From positions 868,001 through 932,000 of the forward strand of contig JAVTVJ010000050.1 of the NCBI GenBank assembly GCA_034509425.1: a stretch of 64,000 nt of DNA, read 5' to 3'. The stretch's first letter is position 1, and each line of letters starts with the position of its first letter. Below the pieces are notes generated by a model. It was given only the letters and a program-made list of their open reading frames with translations, was not told the DNA's origin and searched no databases. Shown piece after piece: positions 11,656 through 25,890 of this stretch. Source of the stretch: Eopsaltria australis (taxonomy: Eukaryota; Chordata; Aves; Passeriformes; Petroicidae). Position numbers and translations under genes: made by a program.

Positions 11656-14460
11656 GGTTCAGAACAGTTTGTGGTTTTTGGGCTGGACACTGTATAGGCT
11701 AAGTTGTACATAGTTAGTTGATTTACAGTGAATGCTCACAGGTTTTGCAATTAATTTTGGATTCTTTATTCTGAAAATGATGAGGGCCACAGAAAAAATG
11801 TTTTCACGGGAGATGACAACTGAAACAGAAGAATACTTGTGAATAAAGCAGATTTCTGTAGAATTTCTTACACAGGTCTGGCCTGGGTGTGAACCTTGGT
11901 GTGTGTTCCCTGAATGGTTGAGGGAACACTGAATCCCCTCTGGATGGGCTCTGTATGCTCGCAGTTGTAGATAAATCATTATTCCAAGCTTACATACATT
12001 CATACACATGCAGTTTTTACTAGAATCTTCTCCTGACAAATGTAAAAATACCCCCTGCATCACGAGATGTATTCTGCACTGCTTGAATTAGAAAATTTGT
12101 AGTGGTCATTTGAGAAGGAGGGCACAGCTCACTGCTCACAGGGATTTGGGTTAAAATGTTAGTGCTAGGTACAAAAAAAGGGAATGAAAAGCTGAAAAAT
12201 TCAGAACAACAACTGCAATCAGTGAACGTTCAGCAGTGCTTTGAAATAATGAGATTTCTGTGCCTGCTGGCAAGTGCTTTTTTGTTTACATATAATATCC
12301 ATAATATAAATATACAGCATTAGCATTTTGTGCTAATTTTAATTTGCTGTGCACTAATGTTATGCATGCGTAGCGTGTGAGCTTCCCAATTAAATATCTT
12401 TCTAAGGGTCCCTTTGTGGGTGCTTGTCTGAAATACTCAAACAAAAAGAGGAACAATCCTAAACACTCAGCCTTCCCTCTTTGAATCCAGGGAAAGAGCT
12501 TGAAAGGCTGAATTACAACTCCAAAAAGCTGGGGGCTGCTGCAGCACAGGGACTGGGGTCACAAATCCCTGCATCAACTGGTGCATCCGTAGCCGTGTGT
12601 TCCAGAGTCACATGTGCCCTCTTTTAAAGTAAAATGTTGAGTATTTTATTTAGAATTATCTAAAAATACAGCAAAGTTCCCAATGGGAGCCCACTGTTGT
12701 AGGTGTGGCAAATAGACCCATCTCAGGGGTTCATCTGGATGCCCTTGTTGAGATGTACCTGCATCTGTACCTTCTGAAATGTGCTCTCCATGTGCTTTTG
12801 GAAACTATTCCCCAGACATCCCGAGTATCAGCGTCTATCTGGTTCCTTCCCCAAAACTGTGTCTGAAGGAGTTGTATCACACATCACAGAAAAAACAAAT
12901 GTGCAGAAAAATGGTTTGTTTAATAAACTGAATTTAGTTCCCAGAACTGTAATACCTTTGAGTGTATCGAGCTAAAGCAGAAGCTGTGACTGGCTTCTGA
13001 TTAAAATATGATTAATTCTTCAGTTGTTGCAGAGCTGGGCTCCTGCAGGATGCCACCAGCCTCTCTAGCTCTAACCAGTTCTGCAGTTCCCGAGCCTTTC
13101 CTCTCAAATTAAGTGCTGGGGGAGATTCCTTTCACTGCCGAGGGTTTGCAAGACTGTATCCTTGTTTTTCCTTTTCTGTAGAAACGTGCAGAAAAATTTC
13201 TATTTCCCCTCTGTAAATGGGAAGTGCTGTTAGACGGGAAGAGGATGAACATCCATGTTCTTACTAAGAAACAGTAAGAGTTACAGAGCTGTTGCAAAGC
13301 ACCTGTGGAGGATTAAGGAGGTGTGTGACTGGCGGAGATGCTGAAAATAAATGGGAATGTGAGAAGTGGTGGGACATTGGTTTGCTCACCTGGAAACTCA
13401 GAAAACCCCAATAAAGCAACTTGTGTCATTAAAAGCTGCCTCACTCACTGTCACTGATCACAGTGCCAGATTTGACACACAACTCAAACTACAGGTCATA
13501 CAAAAGCTGTTTATCAACGCTGAAAGTTGGTGATGAATATTAAATGCTACCAAAAATCAGTTTGCATCCCTTTGCATGAATTTGCGCTGTGAGGTTTTTG
13601 CACACAAAGCTAAAGGAAGTAGAGAGAAATGTCAGTGTCATCTTTTTCAGTGTCTGTAACAGGCACACCTAATCAATGATCTGGGGTTTAATTATTATTT
13701 GAGTTTTAGTTGTAGGAGTTTTCCATTCTGAGCAATATGCAGACACGCCTTTTGTGTTCAAGTGCTAAATGCACACATTAATGTGTCTGAAAGGCTTCAC
13801 TACGGCTGATTTTTTTTTCTTTTAAGGATCTGTGGGTCTTCATTAAAAAATGTCAGTACATTAAAAACAGTAAGAGAGGTTTCTGTGATCTTTGTACCCT
13901 TAAAGTTGAATTTTTGGGTCTTTGTTGAAGGAAAAGTGAACTTATTTTTTTGAAGTATATTAAATACTGTAACGAAACAGGAAGTATGTCCTAAAGTATG
14001 TTTGTTTTAAGCACTGTAAGAAAGTCTATTTAAGGATCCTTCTGTAAGGATGTAAATTCTAAAATACCTATTTAGTGTGACAGTTGTAAAATATGTGAGG
14101 TAGTCAATCATACCTTTGGCTTTTATACCCAGCCGGGTTACTTGCCAACATAAACAAAGACTTGAAGGCTTATTTTTCAGAAGTTTCAGACAGAATCCAG
14201 TGAACCTTTCACTTAATCCATAATACCCTAAATATTAATTATTTCTAAAAATACTCAACCAAGACTGTAATTTCTAAAAACAGCATGAAGGTATCTTCCA
14301 CTTCATCCATTTTATTCTCGTATGATCCTCAAATAAATAAAATATTTCCTTTTTTTTTTTTTTTTATTTTAAACACAAGACACAATCTGTTGATCATTTC
14401 TTCGGAAGGTCTGCACCCAGTGTGTTTTCTGTTGAGTCACAAGTTATGTCTGTAGACCAC
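11656..14460. other. Non-coding; nothing recognised
   Basis: AT-rich sequence without a supportable feature apart from a T16 run at 14350-14365. Confidence 0.55.
14350..14365. repeat. Poly(T) run
   Basis: Uninterrupted T16. Confidence 0.9.
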
Positions 14461-14464
14461 TGCA

Positions 14465-15235
14465 TTGTTAAATAACAGTAAATATTCTTTGCTGCTGAAT
14501 CACCCGTGGGAAGGACAGACACGGCACTCGGGCTGCGGGCACCGAAGCAGAGGGACAGAGTGCTCCATGTTGTTAAGGTTTCAAGAGAATTCTTTAGATA
14601 ATTGGCTGTCCACAGTCCTTCTCCATTCCCTTAGCCCTGACAACAGCCTCCTCAAGGGAATGAAGAGGAGTTTGTGCTCACATGGCTGTGATCAGCTGGG
14701 AGCTAACCTTGCTCAAATTCTGCTGCAGGCTCCTCGCAGCCACTGCTGCTCCGGTAGCGGTGTCAAGGACCGTGTGACACCAACACTGCAACCAGCCTTG
14801 AGAAACGGGCTGGCCCTCTTCCCACCAGGAATGCCCAGAAACCAAAGCTGGACACTGTTATCCCATCATTTGTGTACTTTACTCCCTACTCTTGGTCTTC
14901 CCCGTTCTCCTGAGGGGCTCTGGCAGGAGGCTCTGAGCTCGTCGCAAGCCACCCGAGAGATCCATGGAGAACATTGGAGAGAGGTTGCCCTGCTTGGCTT
15001 TTTTGGGTTTCATAGGTTTAACAATGCGAGTTTTCACATTATGGTAGTTTCTTCTGCCGAGGACAGCACTCTGATTGCTCACCACCTCTTGCCGTGTTGC
15101 TGCAGAGCCCAGCAGGCAGCAGAGGGAGCACAACAGTCCCTTTTCCAGTGCCATGGGAGAGCAGCGCTGATTGTGTGTGAAACAGGCATGAGAAATGGGA
15201 GAAAGAAAGAGGAGAGTGAAAGACGTCTTGGTTAG
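14465..15235 (+). other. Open region on both strands, unassigned
   Basis: One + frame is open for 256 codons from a TTG; its first ATG is about 30 codons in. On the opposite strand an ATG-started frame of 91 codons (15154 down to 14879) lies inside it. Neither shows a known domain. Two-strand openness points to base composition rather than coding. It is listed because the + frame is among the longest outside the CpG island. Confidence 0.15.
14879..15154 (-). CDS. Speculative small ORF with signal-peptide-like N-terminus
   Basis: The frame starts at an ATG with G at +4 and runs 91 codons. Residues about 5-20 (KGLLCSLCCLLGSAAT) look like a short hydrophobic signal peptide with a small-residue cleavage region. 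There is a dibasic RR at about 34-35 and a Lys-rich stretch (KPMKPKKAKQ) at about 47-56. I recognise no family, and no splice or polyadenylation signals were tied to it. It overlaps an open frame on the other strand, so chance is more likely than a gene. Confidence 0.12.
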   Translation of the reverse strand: MALEKGLLCSLCCLLGSAATRQEVVSNQSAVLGRRNYHNVKTRIVKPMKPKKAKQGNLSPMFSMDLSGGLRRAQSLLPEPLRRTGKTKSRE

Positions 15236-15320
15236 CAGCGTACTGGAAGTAGATGAAAGGGCTGGAGGGAAGAGAGGGTAAATGTCTGATTATTAGGGAA
15301 TGAGGAGCTAAATATGGCAT

Positions 15321-18300
15321 CTTAATATGGCACGTGGCAAGAGGCCAGATCTGTTAGTTCGTAGATCTTAAACTGCTTCCAATATTTGGTGTTGAGCAGG
15401 ATTAAAAACCAGGAGGAGAGGTTTTTTTCTGGGTTCTGGTTTCGACAGCGATGGAATCTCCTGAAGAGCAATTTTTGTGCTGTGGCATCCAAACCCAAAT
15501 TCTCATTTTGTGAGATCTTAGGATCCAAGCCACAACCCTCTCCAGAATACTGTGAGTGCAGCTACAAAATGTAGTTAGGAGATAGTGGCTGTCTGGAGAC
15601 AAAATGTGTCATTGACAACTGATGTTCATATCAAGAAGAATGAGAATTTGGCTTCTACTCCTGATTTAAAACATGTAGCATCTCCAAGGTATCATCTCCT
15701 CATGCTCTGCATTAGATGTGTTTATGCAGTACCAGAGCTAGAAGAAGTTTCTAAAATGTAAGTTTTCTTAGGAATCAACTGCATTAATGACTTTGTTATA
15801 GCTGAAGATAGAAATGAAAGTGACATTTATATAACAGATTTTCCAGTATAAAAGCCAAAGTCTACTGGCCAAAAACACTCAGAAGGTTTTACCATGAAAA
15901 ATTATAACAATCAGAGGTTAGAAGAAATTTAGAGAAAATAGGTGAATTCATGAGTGAATCTACTGGTTTTTCATTGCTTTTTTCTGAGGGGAATGACTTG
16001 AGCTGAAGTTAACTTTTTACTACTTAAGAAGATTAGGTGGCTCATAGAAAAATAATTAAAACTGCTTATTTTTTAAGCTTTTTTAATAGAAAAACTTCAA
16101 AGAAGTTCGTTTTAGAGTAGAATTCGAGTAATGCAGCTAAGGTAGTTAAAAATTCCCTCACTGAAATGTAGCTTGAAAAATAAACTTTCATGGCACCCAT
16201 ACAAGTATTTCTATAGATCCTTATCTGTAAGAGCAGCAGCATATTTCTTTTTTTAATTAAAGATCATTATAATTGCTAATGTATGATTGTTTGGGGGCAT
16301 ATGTGAGTCAAACTGTGGTTTTGAGAGCACAATTTTTGAGAACACCTTCACCTTCACCAAATCCTTCGCCCTGTGCTGTAACATCTGTGCTGAATTAAAA
16401 TACAGATTCATGTTGGAGATGCCCTGTGTCCTTGCCAGGGAGAGGAGCACCTCCAAGAGGACAAATGAGAAAGCTGGGAATCATCCAGAACAACTGAGGA
16501 AAAGAATTCTGTAAGATGGTGATCATTTTGCAGAGAAGCTGATCAGCGGTTCTGGAAAGGGACAACAAAAAACAACCTTTGAAGCTAAAGCATAGAGGCA
16601 GAAGAGGGGTTCCAATTATTTAGAGAATAGGTGCTGTCTCAGAGAGAAGTAAAATTTTCTAGACAGAATTATTGCTGCTAGGAAAAGCATAATCAGGCTA
16701 AGAGAGTAATTCAAGCCCGTTTGGTCTTTTCCATGTATTTTTGTCTTGCTTACGTGTTTTTCTTAGCTTTTAAATTGTTTTGGGAGGGCAAAGTTGGAGT
16801 ATTTCAGAAGACTTAGGATTCTGTGTGTAAGAGGTTCCTTTGCTAAGCCTGTTCTGCTTTCTTACCTGTCCTTTAAGGATACTGTTGGAAAACCAGAGTT
16901 TCTCACAGATAGTAAACATGACTGACACGTACTGAAAAACCTGGCTTCAGAAAATTGTTCCCCAAGTGTTGATGTGCCCAGATAGTGGCTTTCCACCATG
17001 GAGTGCTCTTCAGCTCGTGTCTTCAAAGGCAGTGATTCATTCTGGGATGTGTATCTGTCTAGACATGAGAACTTGATGCAATAAAAAAGGTTTCCTACTT
17101 GGGAATTAAGAGACTGTAACAATCACGTAATTGTTGTTAGGGCAGGAGGTCTCAAGCTAGGGTAGGTTATTTCTGTCATGCTTTGTTCCACCTTTTCTTT
17201 AAGCAGATCAGTTTGGAGGGTTTGCCAGTGAGCCTCTGTCCTTCTGGCACCTCTCACCTGGTCATTGCAGACTTCACATTGATACTTCTGTAAAGAAAGG
17301 GCACTCTTTGCGGCAGTGGGATCCTACAGTCCATTTTTTAGCTGGTGGAAGCACTGCTTCAGCACTTCACATTCTTAATTCCATTATATAATCTCAGTTT
17401 CAACTCTCTGGTAACAGGAAATCTTTTATTCATCCTTGGACAAGGAATTTCTTAGCCTTTTTAACTTTACTCTTAAGCAGTTGTAAGCATCACTGAAAAA
17501 GCATTCTTGCAAGTTGCTGCTGCACAGTTTGATCTCGTGGCTGATCAGTCTTGGATTGGGTCACTGTCCCCACATCCAGCAGCTCTTCCTGCCTTCCCTC
17601 CAGAGCAGCCCACACTGACCCATAGAGACTCAGGAGTCCATTCTTTCTAGCCCGCTTTCTTCCCTCCAAACCAGCTTTTAGGGTGGAGAAGAATTAATTC
17701 TTTTTATTTCTGTGCTGAAAGATGGTCTGTGCTGGTCATGGTGGTTCTTTCTGCTTCGGGCTGTTGTCGTTCAGCTGGGTACAGAGTGCTTTGATCCACC
17801 ATGGAGGGTAAGATACCAAATAAATGTAAATAAACCTTATAGCCAGAATTATGTTTGCAAAATAAAATGGGGTTATCATTTTGATGGAGAACTGTTTTTG
17901 GTGTGTCACAATTGCCTTGGTCCCTTTTGCCTGCCAGAATTGTGAATTTATAAACTTCCTCACTGGTCTCCTCACTCAAGGGAAGGAAAACCAGGAAACT
18001 GAAACTCCATTTTTCTTTCAAATTAATATTAATGGTAAATGTTAGGAGGTACTTGCTTGGCTTTGTAATAATATACATGTCCATTTGTGAGATGGTCCAG
18101 ACAGAACAGAGGATTAGGGATACAGAATTTAAGACTGAATTTGAAAAGGCAGCACAGGAACTTCAGCTCCCAAAATATCCTCTGAAAGTTTTGCTTTATT
18201 TCACACTGTCGGCCAGGATTCCCCTTACAGCACCACAATATTCATAATAATGAAATAAATTAAATCCACCCCTTCCTGTATGGCTCACAACACACAGCAC

Positions 18301-18470
18301 TGTGCATGCTCAGCACATGTGTAGTTTTGATAAAGAGACATTATCGAGCCTGAAATCATTTTAAATAAAACAAATAATGTGGCTGGCCAGCACTTCCTCT
18401 GGAAGTAGTTCCTCGGACAAATCTTCCTTAACTCTCACATGTATGGAGTTAGTATATATATCCTTCAGTA
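15321..18470. other. Non-coding; nothing recognised
   Basis: Ordinary intergenic sequence with only short frames. Confidence 0.55.
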
Positions 18471-18525
18471 ACACCAATTCATAGAAAGAATGTTTCAGAC
18501 TCTCTGTGTATTTTATATATAGGGT

Positions 18526-18980
18526 GTGAAGTGCAGCTTGGGGCTGCCAGGGCCGGGGGGATCCAGATGCCCCACGGCACAGGGCTGGAGGGACAGGAGT
18601 CCCCCAGTGTCACCCCAGGGCTGGGGCCGAGGGCAGGGAGGGTTTCCAGCCACTCTTGTGTTTTCTGGGGTTGCAGGGGTGGTGGCAGCGGGCTCAAAGC
18701 CATCAAATCCCCAGCCCCTCGCAGCATCCCTGCTTCCCTGGGCGTTCCGAGGGCTTTCCATCCAACATGGGAATGCTGACATGGCTGTGATGTCTCCGAG
18801 CAGACGGGAGGAGGCTTGCCGTGGGCAGGGGGAGGTTTTGGGGAGCTCGTTCTCTGGGGATGACCCTGGGAAGCAGGTCCAGGTCTGGGCTGGAGGGAGC
18901 TCCTGGCCCCAGCGCTCCGGGGGCTCGGCCGTGCTCGCTCTCTGTTTGCACAGCGGGGACGGAGCTGTAAAAAGCCGATT
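18526..18980. other. GC-rich patch with open frames on both strands
   Basis: This is an abrupt GC-rich island of about 450 bp with moderate CpG content inside AT-rich sequence. Frames of 160 codons (+) and 177 codons (-) are open across it and neither resembles a known protein. It might be a small CpG island, an alternative first exon or enhancer of the downstream gene, or a GC-biased patch without function. Confidence 0.3.
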
Positions 18981-18999
18981 GCTTCAGAAGAGAACAGGT

Positions 19000-21900
19000 C
19001 ACAGTTAGACAAGGGAGCAATGGAAAAACAAATTCGTTATTGTAACACCAGAGAGCATAAAGCAAACTGGGAGTGACCTGTGGAAGAACACGGCACCGGG
19101 TTTCTGTCCTGGTGGGTGCTTCATGGTGGGCAAAGAAAGACTGAGAAGTGTGCAGGCCCTTTTGTGTTTTTTTCTATTTTCAAAATAAAAAGTATCTTTG
19201 TCTGATACTTTGAATGTAGCAAGCATGCTGGTTCTAGCTTTCCCTGGTTTTGCTGGAGGGCCTGTGGAAGAAGGACTTGACAGATTACTAGCAGCTTTCT
19301 CACCATTTTCATTTAAGGAAAACAGCATTAAGATTTTGAATAGAGCCTATTTCTTTTCACTAAATGTTGCTGAAAATGTCTGCGTTTGAGAGGTGTTAAG
19401 AAAAGGAAGACAGACTATTAAAAAAAACTTGCTTCCTTTTTGAATAATTATTTTATGATGAAACGTGTAGCAGAAGGGCTTAAAGGTCACCAGTGAGAGC
19501 AGGGCCCCTTGGTTCTCAGTGCTGTGCAGACATGTCGGAAGCAAACAGCTCACAACCTGTAAGAGAGAGGCAGATAAAAGATAGCTGGACAAAGAGGCAC
19601 AAAAAAGGGAAGTGGCTCGTCCAAGGTCACCCACGGATCGGTGGCTGTGCTGGATTGAACCATCTGCAGTAGATCAGGTCTGCTGGATCCCGTTCCCCTG
19701 TTTGATCCCCATGCTCATCTTGTCTCCACTCACAGTTTGTGAGTGTTCAGACAGGTCTGCTCATCCCCCAGCTGGGTCCATAGGAGAGGATAATCCTTCA
19801 CCTCTGCTGGCTTTGATGTTGCGGAGGCAAAAACCAGTGTTGGACCACAGGTTCTGACCCAGCTCCTGCCTGCTTCCCACAGCCCTGGCCATGGATGGCT
19901 TTCCTGGCTTTGCCTGAGATAGAGCAAATAGGGAAGCCTTTCACTGTGCACCTAAAGCCTTGGAGACAATCAATTGGTTCATATACATTTCTAAAATCTA
20001 ACAGGCACAAAAAAACCCCAAACCATCAGAAAGACTTTTTCACTGCAAAAAGGGTCTAAATTCTGCAACTGCCCTAGGGTGTGTGGGGCACTCTAATTTA
20101 ACATCAAGGCACTTAAGACGTAATGGTGCTGTTAGTTTGCCAGACTGATAGATTCTTCCAGGAAAAACAGGGTACAAAAGACCCCTATTCTATAACTGTG
20201 TCAGTATGTAATCTTAGGACCTAGACTTAACGTTTTTTCATCTAAAGAAAAAGATAGGAGAAAATACCCTTTTTCAAAAGGAACACTTTTAGGCCTTTAG
20301 CAATGCAGAGACAGAGTAGCAAAATCAGAGTCCTGTTTTCCTTGCAGATCGTCTCTAACAGCGCCTGGTATTGAGAGTATTGTGGTTTGCTAGCACTAAA
20401 ATGTAAAGTTATTTTGAGCATGAAAGCCTGGACGTCATCCTATTAAAAAAAATGTAAAAGAAGGAGAGGAATGTTTACAGCACATTAAAACCTGTGTGAC
20501 AACTTAGCAAGAACTATTTTAACAATCCTCTTATTCCCTTTCCTGTTATGCACTATAAAATGAGAATGCAGTGTCAGTAATAAATAATATTGGCATGGAG
20601 GGATGGCTCACCCTGGAGTCAGGCTGGGTCAGGCTCAGCCCCAGCTGCCACCCTGCTCTGGTGGGAACTGTGCCTGCTGCTGGGGAGGGGAAGGCAGGAG
20701 CCTCCTCTCCTCTGCTGACCCCCAGGCAGGAGAGAAGCTTGGGAGTTCCGTGCTTCTTCGCAGGAATTAACTTTAGCCAGTATTTAGAAAGCAGCCTCTG
20801 CCACAACTGCCTCCCTGGGCTTTGTGACCCAAACGTAACAAGGGTTAAAGCAGAGCATTTCTTTATTAAAAAAAAGTTTGTAGTCAGGGTAGGTCCGCAG
20901 TGAATGTTGACAAATACTGAAACTAAATATGAGAAAAGACTTGTTCCAATTTTTTTTTTTTAATCGGCATTCCATATGTGTTATGTGGAGAGCTAGGATG
21001 TGCTGCTACTTCTGTTACATAAGAGGGTTTTTTCTTTTTAATAAAGTGCAGTGCAGAATGCATGAGGAGTGAGAAGGAATATCAAGAAAAAGAACTACAT
21101 GAAAATAAGAAAAGCTACTAGGTGAAAATCTCTTACTCAGTGTGTTATTGCCATAATTCCATGAGTTCCTTAGAGTCTCTTTTTAATGTTTCTGAGGGAA
21201 AGCCTCAAATTGAAAGGAGAGAGGCAAGGTTTTTTTTTTTTTTTTTCCTTTGGTTTAAAGGAAGATCTTGGTTAATTCTATTAGTGGACTTTGGGCTTGT
21301 TTTTATTTAAAAACAAAACAAAAATCCCTCTCAAGTTTAGAATTTCTGTATGGAAAAATTCTTCTTCTTTGCCAGAGAGGGAAGTATCTCCTTTTCATTC
21401 TGTTTGTTTTGGAGTATCTGTAGTTAAGTGTTTTGTGTTTGTTCTTTATTGAATACATTAGTGTGTATTAATTCCTCCCTGACAATGCTCGTTTCATTGC
21501 ACTCACTCCTTCCCATCTGACAGACAAAATTGTCCTTTCACGTGATGCTCCTGCTTTGCCCTCCCAGGGTTTGATTGGTAATAACTGCATTTCCTACCTT
21601 GTTTACCTCTGAATGCTTTTTAAAGTGATTTTTGTTCTGGCCCCCAGAAAGGAAGCACATTAAAAAAAAAAAACCCACACTGAATTCTTGCTCCAATTCC
21701 GATCTGTTTGCTTTGGTTTTCCTTTTTAGATTATTGTTTGGCTTTAATTTGTTTGTTTCTCCTTTAAATGGGCTTGAGATTACTCAAGGGTTCCTTGTTC
21801 AGCAGGTCAAAGGGTAATTTGGAGACTTTGAAACCGTCTCCCTTTTTATCACCACGTTTCGTTCTTCCCAGAGTCCAAAGGATTTTCAGGACGATAGCTC

Positions 21901-24900
21901 GATAGCTCGTGGAGGATGGCTCCATCTAAGGAAAACATGAGCAGCAGACCTGAGTCACTGCAAGATGCCATGGCAGTTTTTTTTAGATTAAAAAATCCCC
22001 ACTGATCTAAGTCTAAATAAGAACCTTAATTAATCCTTATCTATAACTAAAAGATTGAATTTACTGGGGATTAAATACACTGAGGTTGATAGGTTTGATA
22101 CTCAACTGCCAGCCCAGGATGAAGACCCTAAATTTAACTAACTTCAAGCCAGAGAGGTATCCATACACAAAAATATACAGTGTGTGCTATTAAAAAATGT
22201 CCTTTAACTGAAAGAGTCAATCTGTTCCAGAGTTAATCCCTGCTTTTAAAAGAGGGAGGTCAGTTCCAACTGCTCAGCCACGGCACTCTGGATTTGTAGG
22301 ACAGCAAAATGAAGTATGGGGTAATGTAGGCTCCTTAACAAAAATCCAGGTGTTGCTATAAGAACCATTTGATTCACGTGTCCCCCAGGTTGACTGAGCT
22401 CTGTATCCTTCCATGGAAAAGACTTGCTGAAAATATGCTATTTTCTACAAACAGAAACAAAGGAAAATGTACAATTAGATCAGCGCTGCTGCTTTTACTT
22501 TTTGAGCTACAAATTTTGTCCTCTCTGTTGCATCTCTTGAGCCATGGTAGGAACTGGAGGACAGGCTATTCCAGAGGCGAGGAAGGCTGACAGCCTCCTC
22601 AGAGGCTGCAGTGCCATTTCAGTCCAGTTGCTAAGGGATGCTGGAGCGAGATGTCGTCTGTGTCTGCTCTTCCAAATGAGCACATTGGCTTGGTCACAAC
22701 TCCACCCCCACAGTTCACAGCCAAAAGTTTACGAGGTCACATTCACTGTGGGCAGCGAGAGCAGTGAGGAACTGCACAACTGTCCCATCTGAAAATCAGT
22801 TAACCATTTCTTCTTCACTGGAGGCACCCAAGTGCTCAGTGCCTCCAACTGACTAACAACTGTAAATTTTTTGCAATAGGAAATCTGTTTGTCACCTGGG
22901 GGGTTTGGGAGGAAGCTGTGGGGTAAGATGGGTGTCTGATCTGGGTCTCATAATCAGTTTTAAATACGAAGAGTAACTCAAGTGAATTCAGAGCGTGACT
23001 CTGGTCAATTTAGAATAAAACTGATGCAACATCAGAACTGTAAGCAGAAAGTTTTATCCATTTAGTTAAAAAGATAAAAGAACAAAACAACATGAAATAT
23101 GTGTCTGAAAAGCCTTCTTTCCTCAAGCTCAGAATCTACTCTGTTAAGGCAATAATTACTCCAAAACCAAGTCTTGCATCTACATTTCCAGCCAATGTTT
23201 GTGAATTTTACAACAGTATTTGTTTGTCTTTTCCCTATACAAGTGTGAATATCTTCATGCACAAGAAGGGAGACTACCACAAGGACAATGCATTACATGT
23301 AACAGTCTGTCAGATATAAAGTAAATATATTAAAATACAAAAAAGATAGTATTTTTTTTTAGATCCTCTTGAGTGATTATACCAGCAGGTATTACATGTA
23401 AATCTTAAAAGGACAGAAATTTATGTATATAGGGTGGGGAAAGCAAAAAACATGTGAACTTTTCAACAAGTTCTCCTACTGCTATTGACAGTCTGCTTCT
23501 TTATATCTAAATATTTTTATCCATTTTTAAATCAAGCTAATATAGTTGTTCTAGCTGGGAAGAGTAAAGTCTGCATAAGTTATGCACTTCAATAGGACTG
23601 CTCAACTGAGTAAAGTTCAGGTTTATTTACAGGATTAGGATATTGTTACAAATCCTTCTTTAGTTTTAGGCACCAGAGAGTAGATTTTGGGGCAAAAGCT
23701 ATGGAGAAAAGAATTGCAGTAAAATTCCTTGTTCAAAAAAGAAATTAGGAAAATTAAGAAACCTGATGATTTTCATTAGGATGTAATAGAAATTAGGGCA
23801 ATAGGACTAAGAATCTGTTAACTAAAGCGATCAAGTGGACTGAAATGGATCATAGATACAGGGAACTTTTATACACCCTCCTTTTCCAAATATTCCACTG
23901 AAATATTATTGCTTTGAATTATCCTGCTGCCTCTCCTTCTGAGACCTTTTCTGGTTTGAGAAGTGAAAACAGCAGAATATTGTTTCCCCCTGCCAAACCC
24001 CCTGTTCTTTTTGTGAAATCCTTACTCTGAGATGTATTTTGGTTTAACATGCAGCAGTGTCTTTTAACACCCCGTTTTCAAGCTTCAAGCAGTTAGACTT
24101 TTATCACAGAGTCACTATGTCCATACATACAGTTATTTTATCTTTGCATTATTTGTTCCTAATGCTGCAGGTTCTTCAGAAGTGCGTTTTAATTTTATGG
24201 TGAGTCAGGGGTCAGATTGTGCCTGCACTTACCCTTCTGATGGCAGGAGTCTCGTGAAACTCAAGTTCATGGATTTTTACAAGATGGAAGCTAAGGGAGC
24301 TAGTTCCAATAAGAAACACAATTTACTCTAAAGACACATTAGCAGCATTATGTTATTTAAACAAATGAAAAAAGAGTGAGAACAGCTAATGTGTTGGTAT
24401 GCTCTCTCTTCAAACGATGGGCTCCTAATCAGGACAGCACTGAAAAAACTCCTGGCAGTTCGCTGGGTTTGTGAAGTGCGGGTGGTGCCTGATGTCCTGA
24501 GTCCTGTCATATTTCAGAAAGACAAAAACAGTCTGTAACTGCTGATAGGTTACACAATGTGGGAGTTTCCTTTTTGTTTCATGTAGCTTTTGACACTTTC
24601 ACACTTAAGTAACACTTGTAATACAAGGAGCTAATTCTTAATTCTGTTGTAAGTAACTGGGAGCTTTGTGAATTAGCTGAGTGTGTTTTTCTTTTTCAGC
24701 TACCTCCTGCTTTGCTCAGCCTAAAGACAGAGGCACAGGGTATCTACAGCAGGAGGACAGTGATTCCTGTCAGAGTTTAACTTCGCAGAGCCTGTCCTGG
24801 TTTCTGTTCGGGAAGGGATGGGTGTGCACTGCTGGACAACAGCATTTACACAGCCGCGACTCCCTTGTCCATGGATGCTTTGGCATATTTACCCATCCCA

Positions 24901-25890
24901 TTTCCCTGTACAGACACCGTTCACCAAGATTTTAGCCTTTTGTATATCTCCAACAATAATTTTTATCTTATTTGTGTATTCCTTCACATTTGGAGTTTGG
25001 GATGGGCTCCCTTCCCCCCAGCTGGGACCCGGAGGGAAGCAAAGCCTGGAGGCTGGGGCAGATTTTCCCCCCTGTGTGAGGTGGCAGGTACTGGCATTTC
25101 TGCATTCTCTTCATACCTGAAACCATAAAAAAAATACGAGGTTTTCTAATTTTCAGTCCAAATTCTGCTTTTCGGAGTTCTTTATGCCTTGTAAACTCCA
25201 CAGTTAAAGTATATTTTAATATTGTGTATTGCATGGAAACTATACAAATAAATAACCTATAAAAGATACAAGGAATTATTACTATATTTGCTTCAGATGA
25301 CTCTGGGCATTGCCGAGCCAAATTTCTCCAAGACCTTTGAAAACTGCCTTTAGCCTAAAAGAACTCCTAGAGACACCAGTAAGAGTCTCTCCAGTGACTC
25401 CAGAAGTCTTAGGCTCTGTGGCATTTAACTATAGTGATTGTAATGTTCCCTATTTCTCCTGAATTCCCCCCCTCTTTCAGCAAGGGCAGCTCAACAGATG
25501 TGTTTGATGACATTAGCTGTGACCTCCTCGTTGTTTGCTCTATTCACATAATTATTTTACTGTGGGTGTTTCTAAATATAGTAACTGGATGATGTAAGGA
25601 GGTGTGTTCGTGGGAACAGTGTGGTAGATAATCGAATTTTGCAAATGAGGGTAAATAATATTTGTATAGTAAAGAACATTTCACTAATCATGTGGGGGTG
25701 TGTGCACAGAGAAAAACTACCTGTGTATTTTAGTGTTATAGAAAGAGCAAAGCGCCAAGCTTTGTTTTTCAGGTGTAACTGATAAGTTGTGTAATTTTTG
25801 TAATGGGGTTCCCAAAACATATTTTAGAGAAGAAAATGGAGCTAGACGGGGTAAAACCATACGTAGAAGCAAGCGTGTGCATCCAGTGGT
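19000..25890. other. Non-coding; nothing recognised
   Basis: This is AT-leaning sequence up to the promoter CpG island. It has short chance frames and a T17 run at 21230-21246. A GATAGCTC pair at about 21894-21908 is a tiny tandem duplication. No transposon family is recognisable. Confidence 0.55.
21230..21246. repeat. Poly(T) run
   Basis: Uninterrupted T17. Confidence 0.9.
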
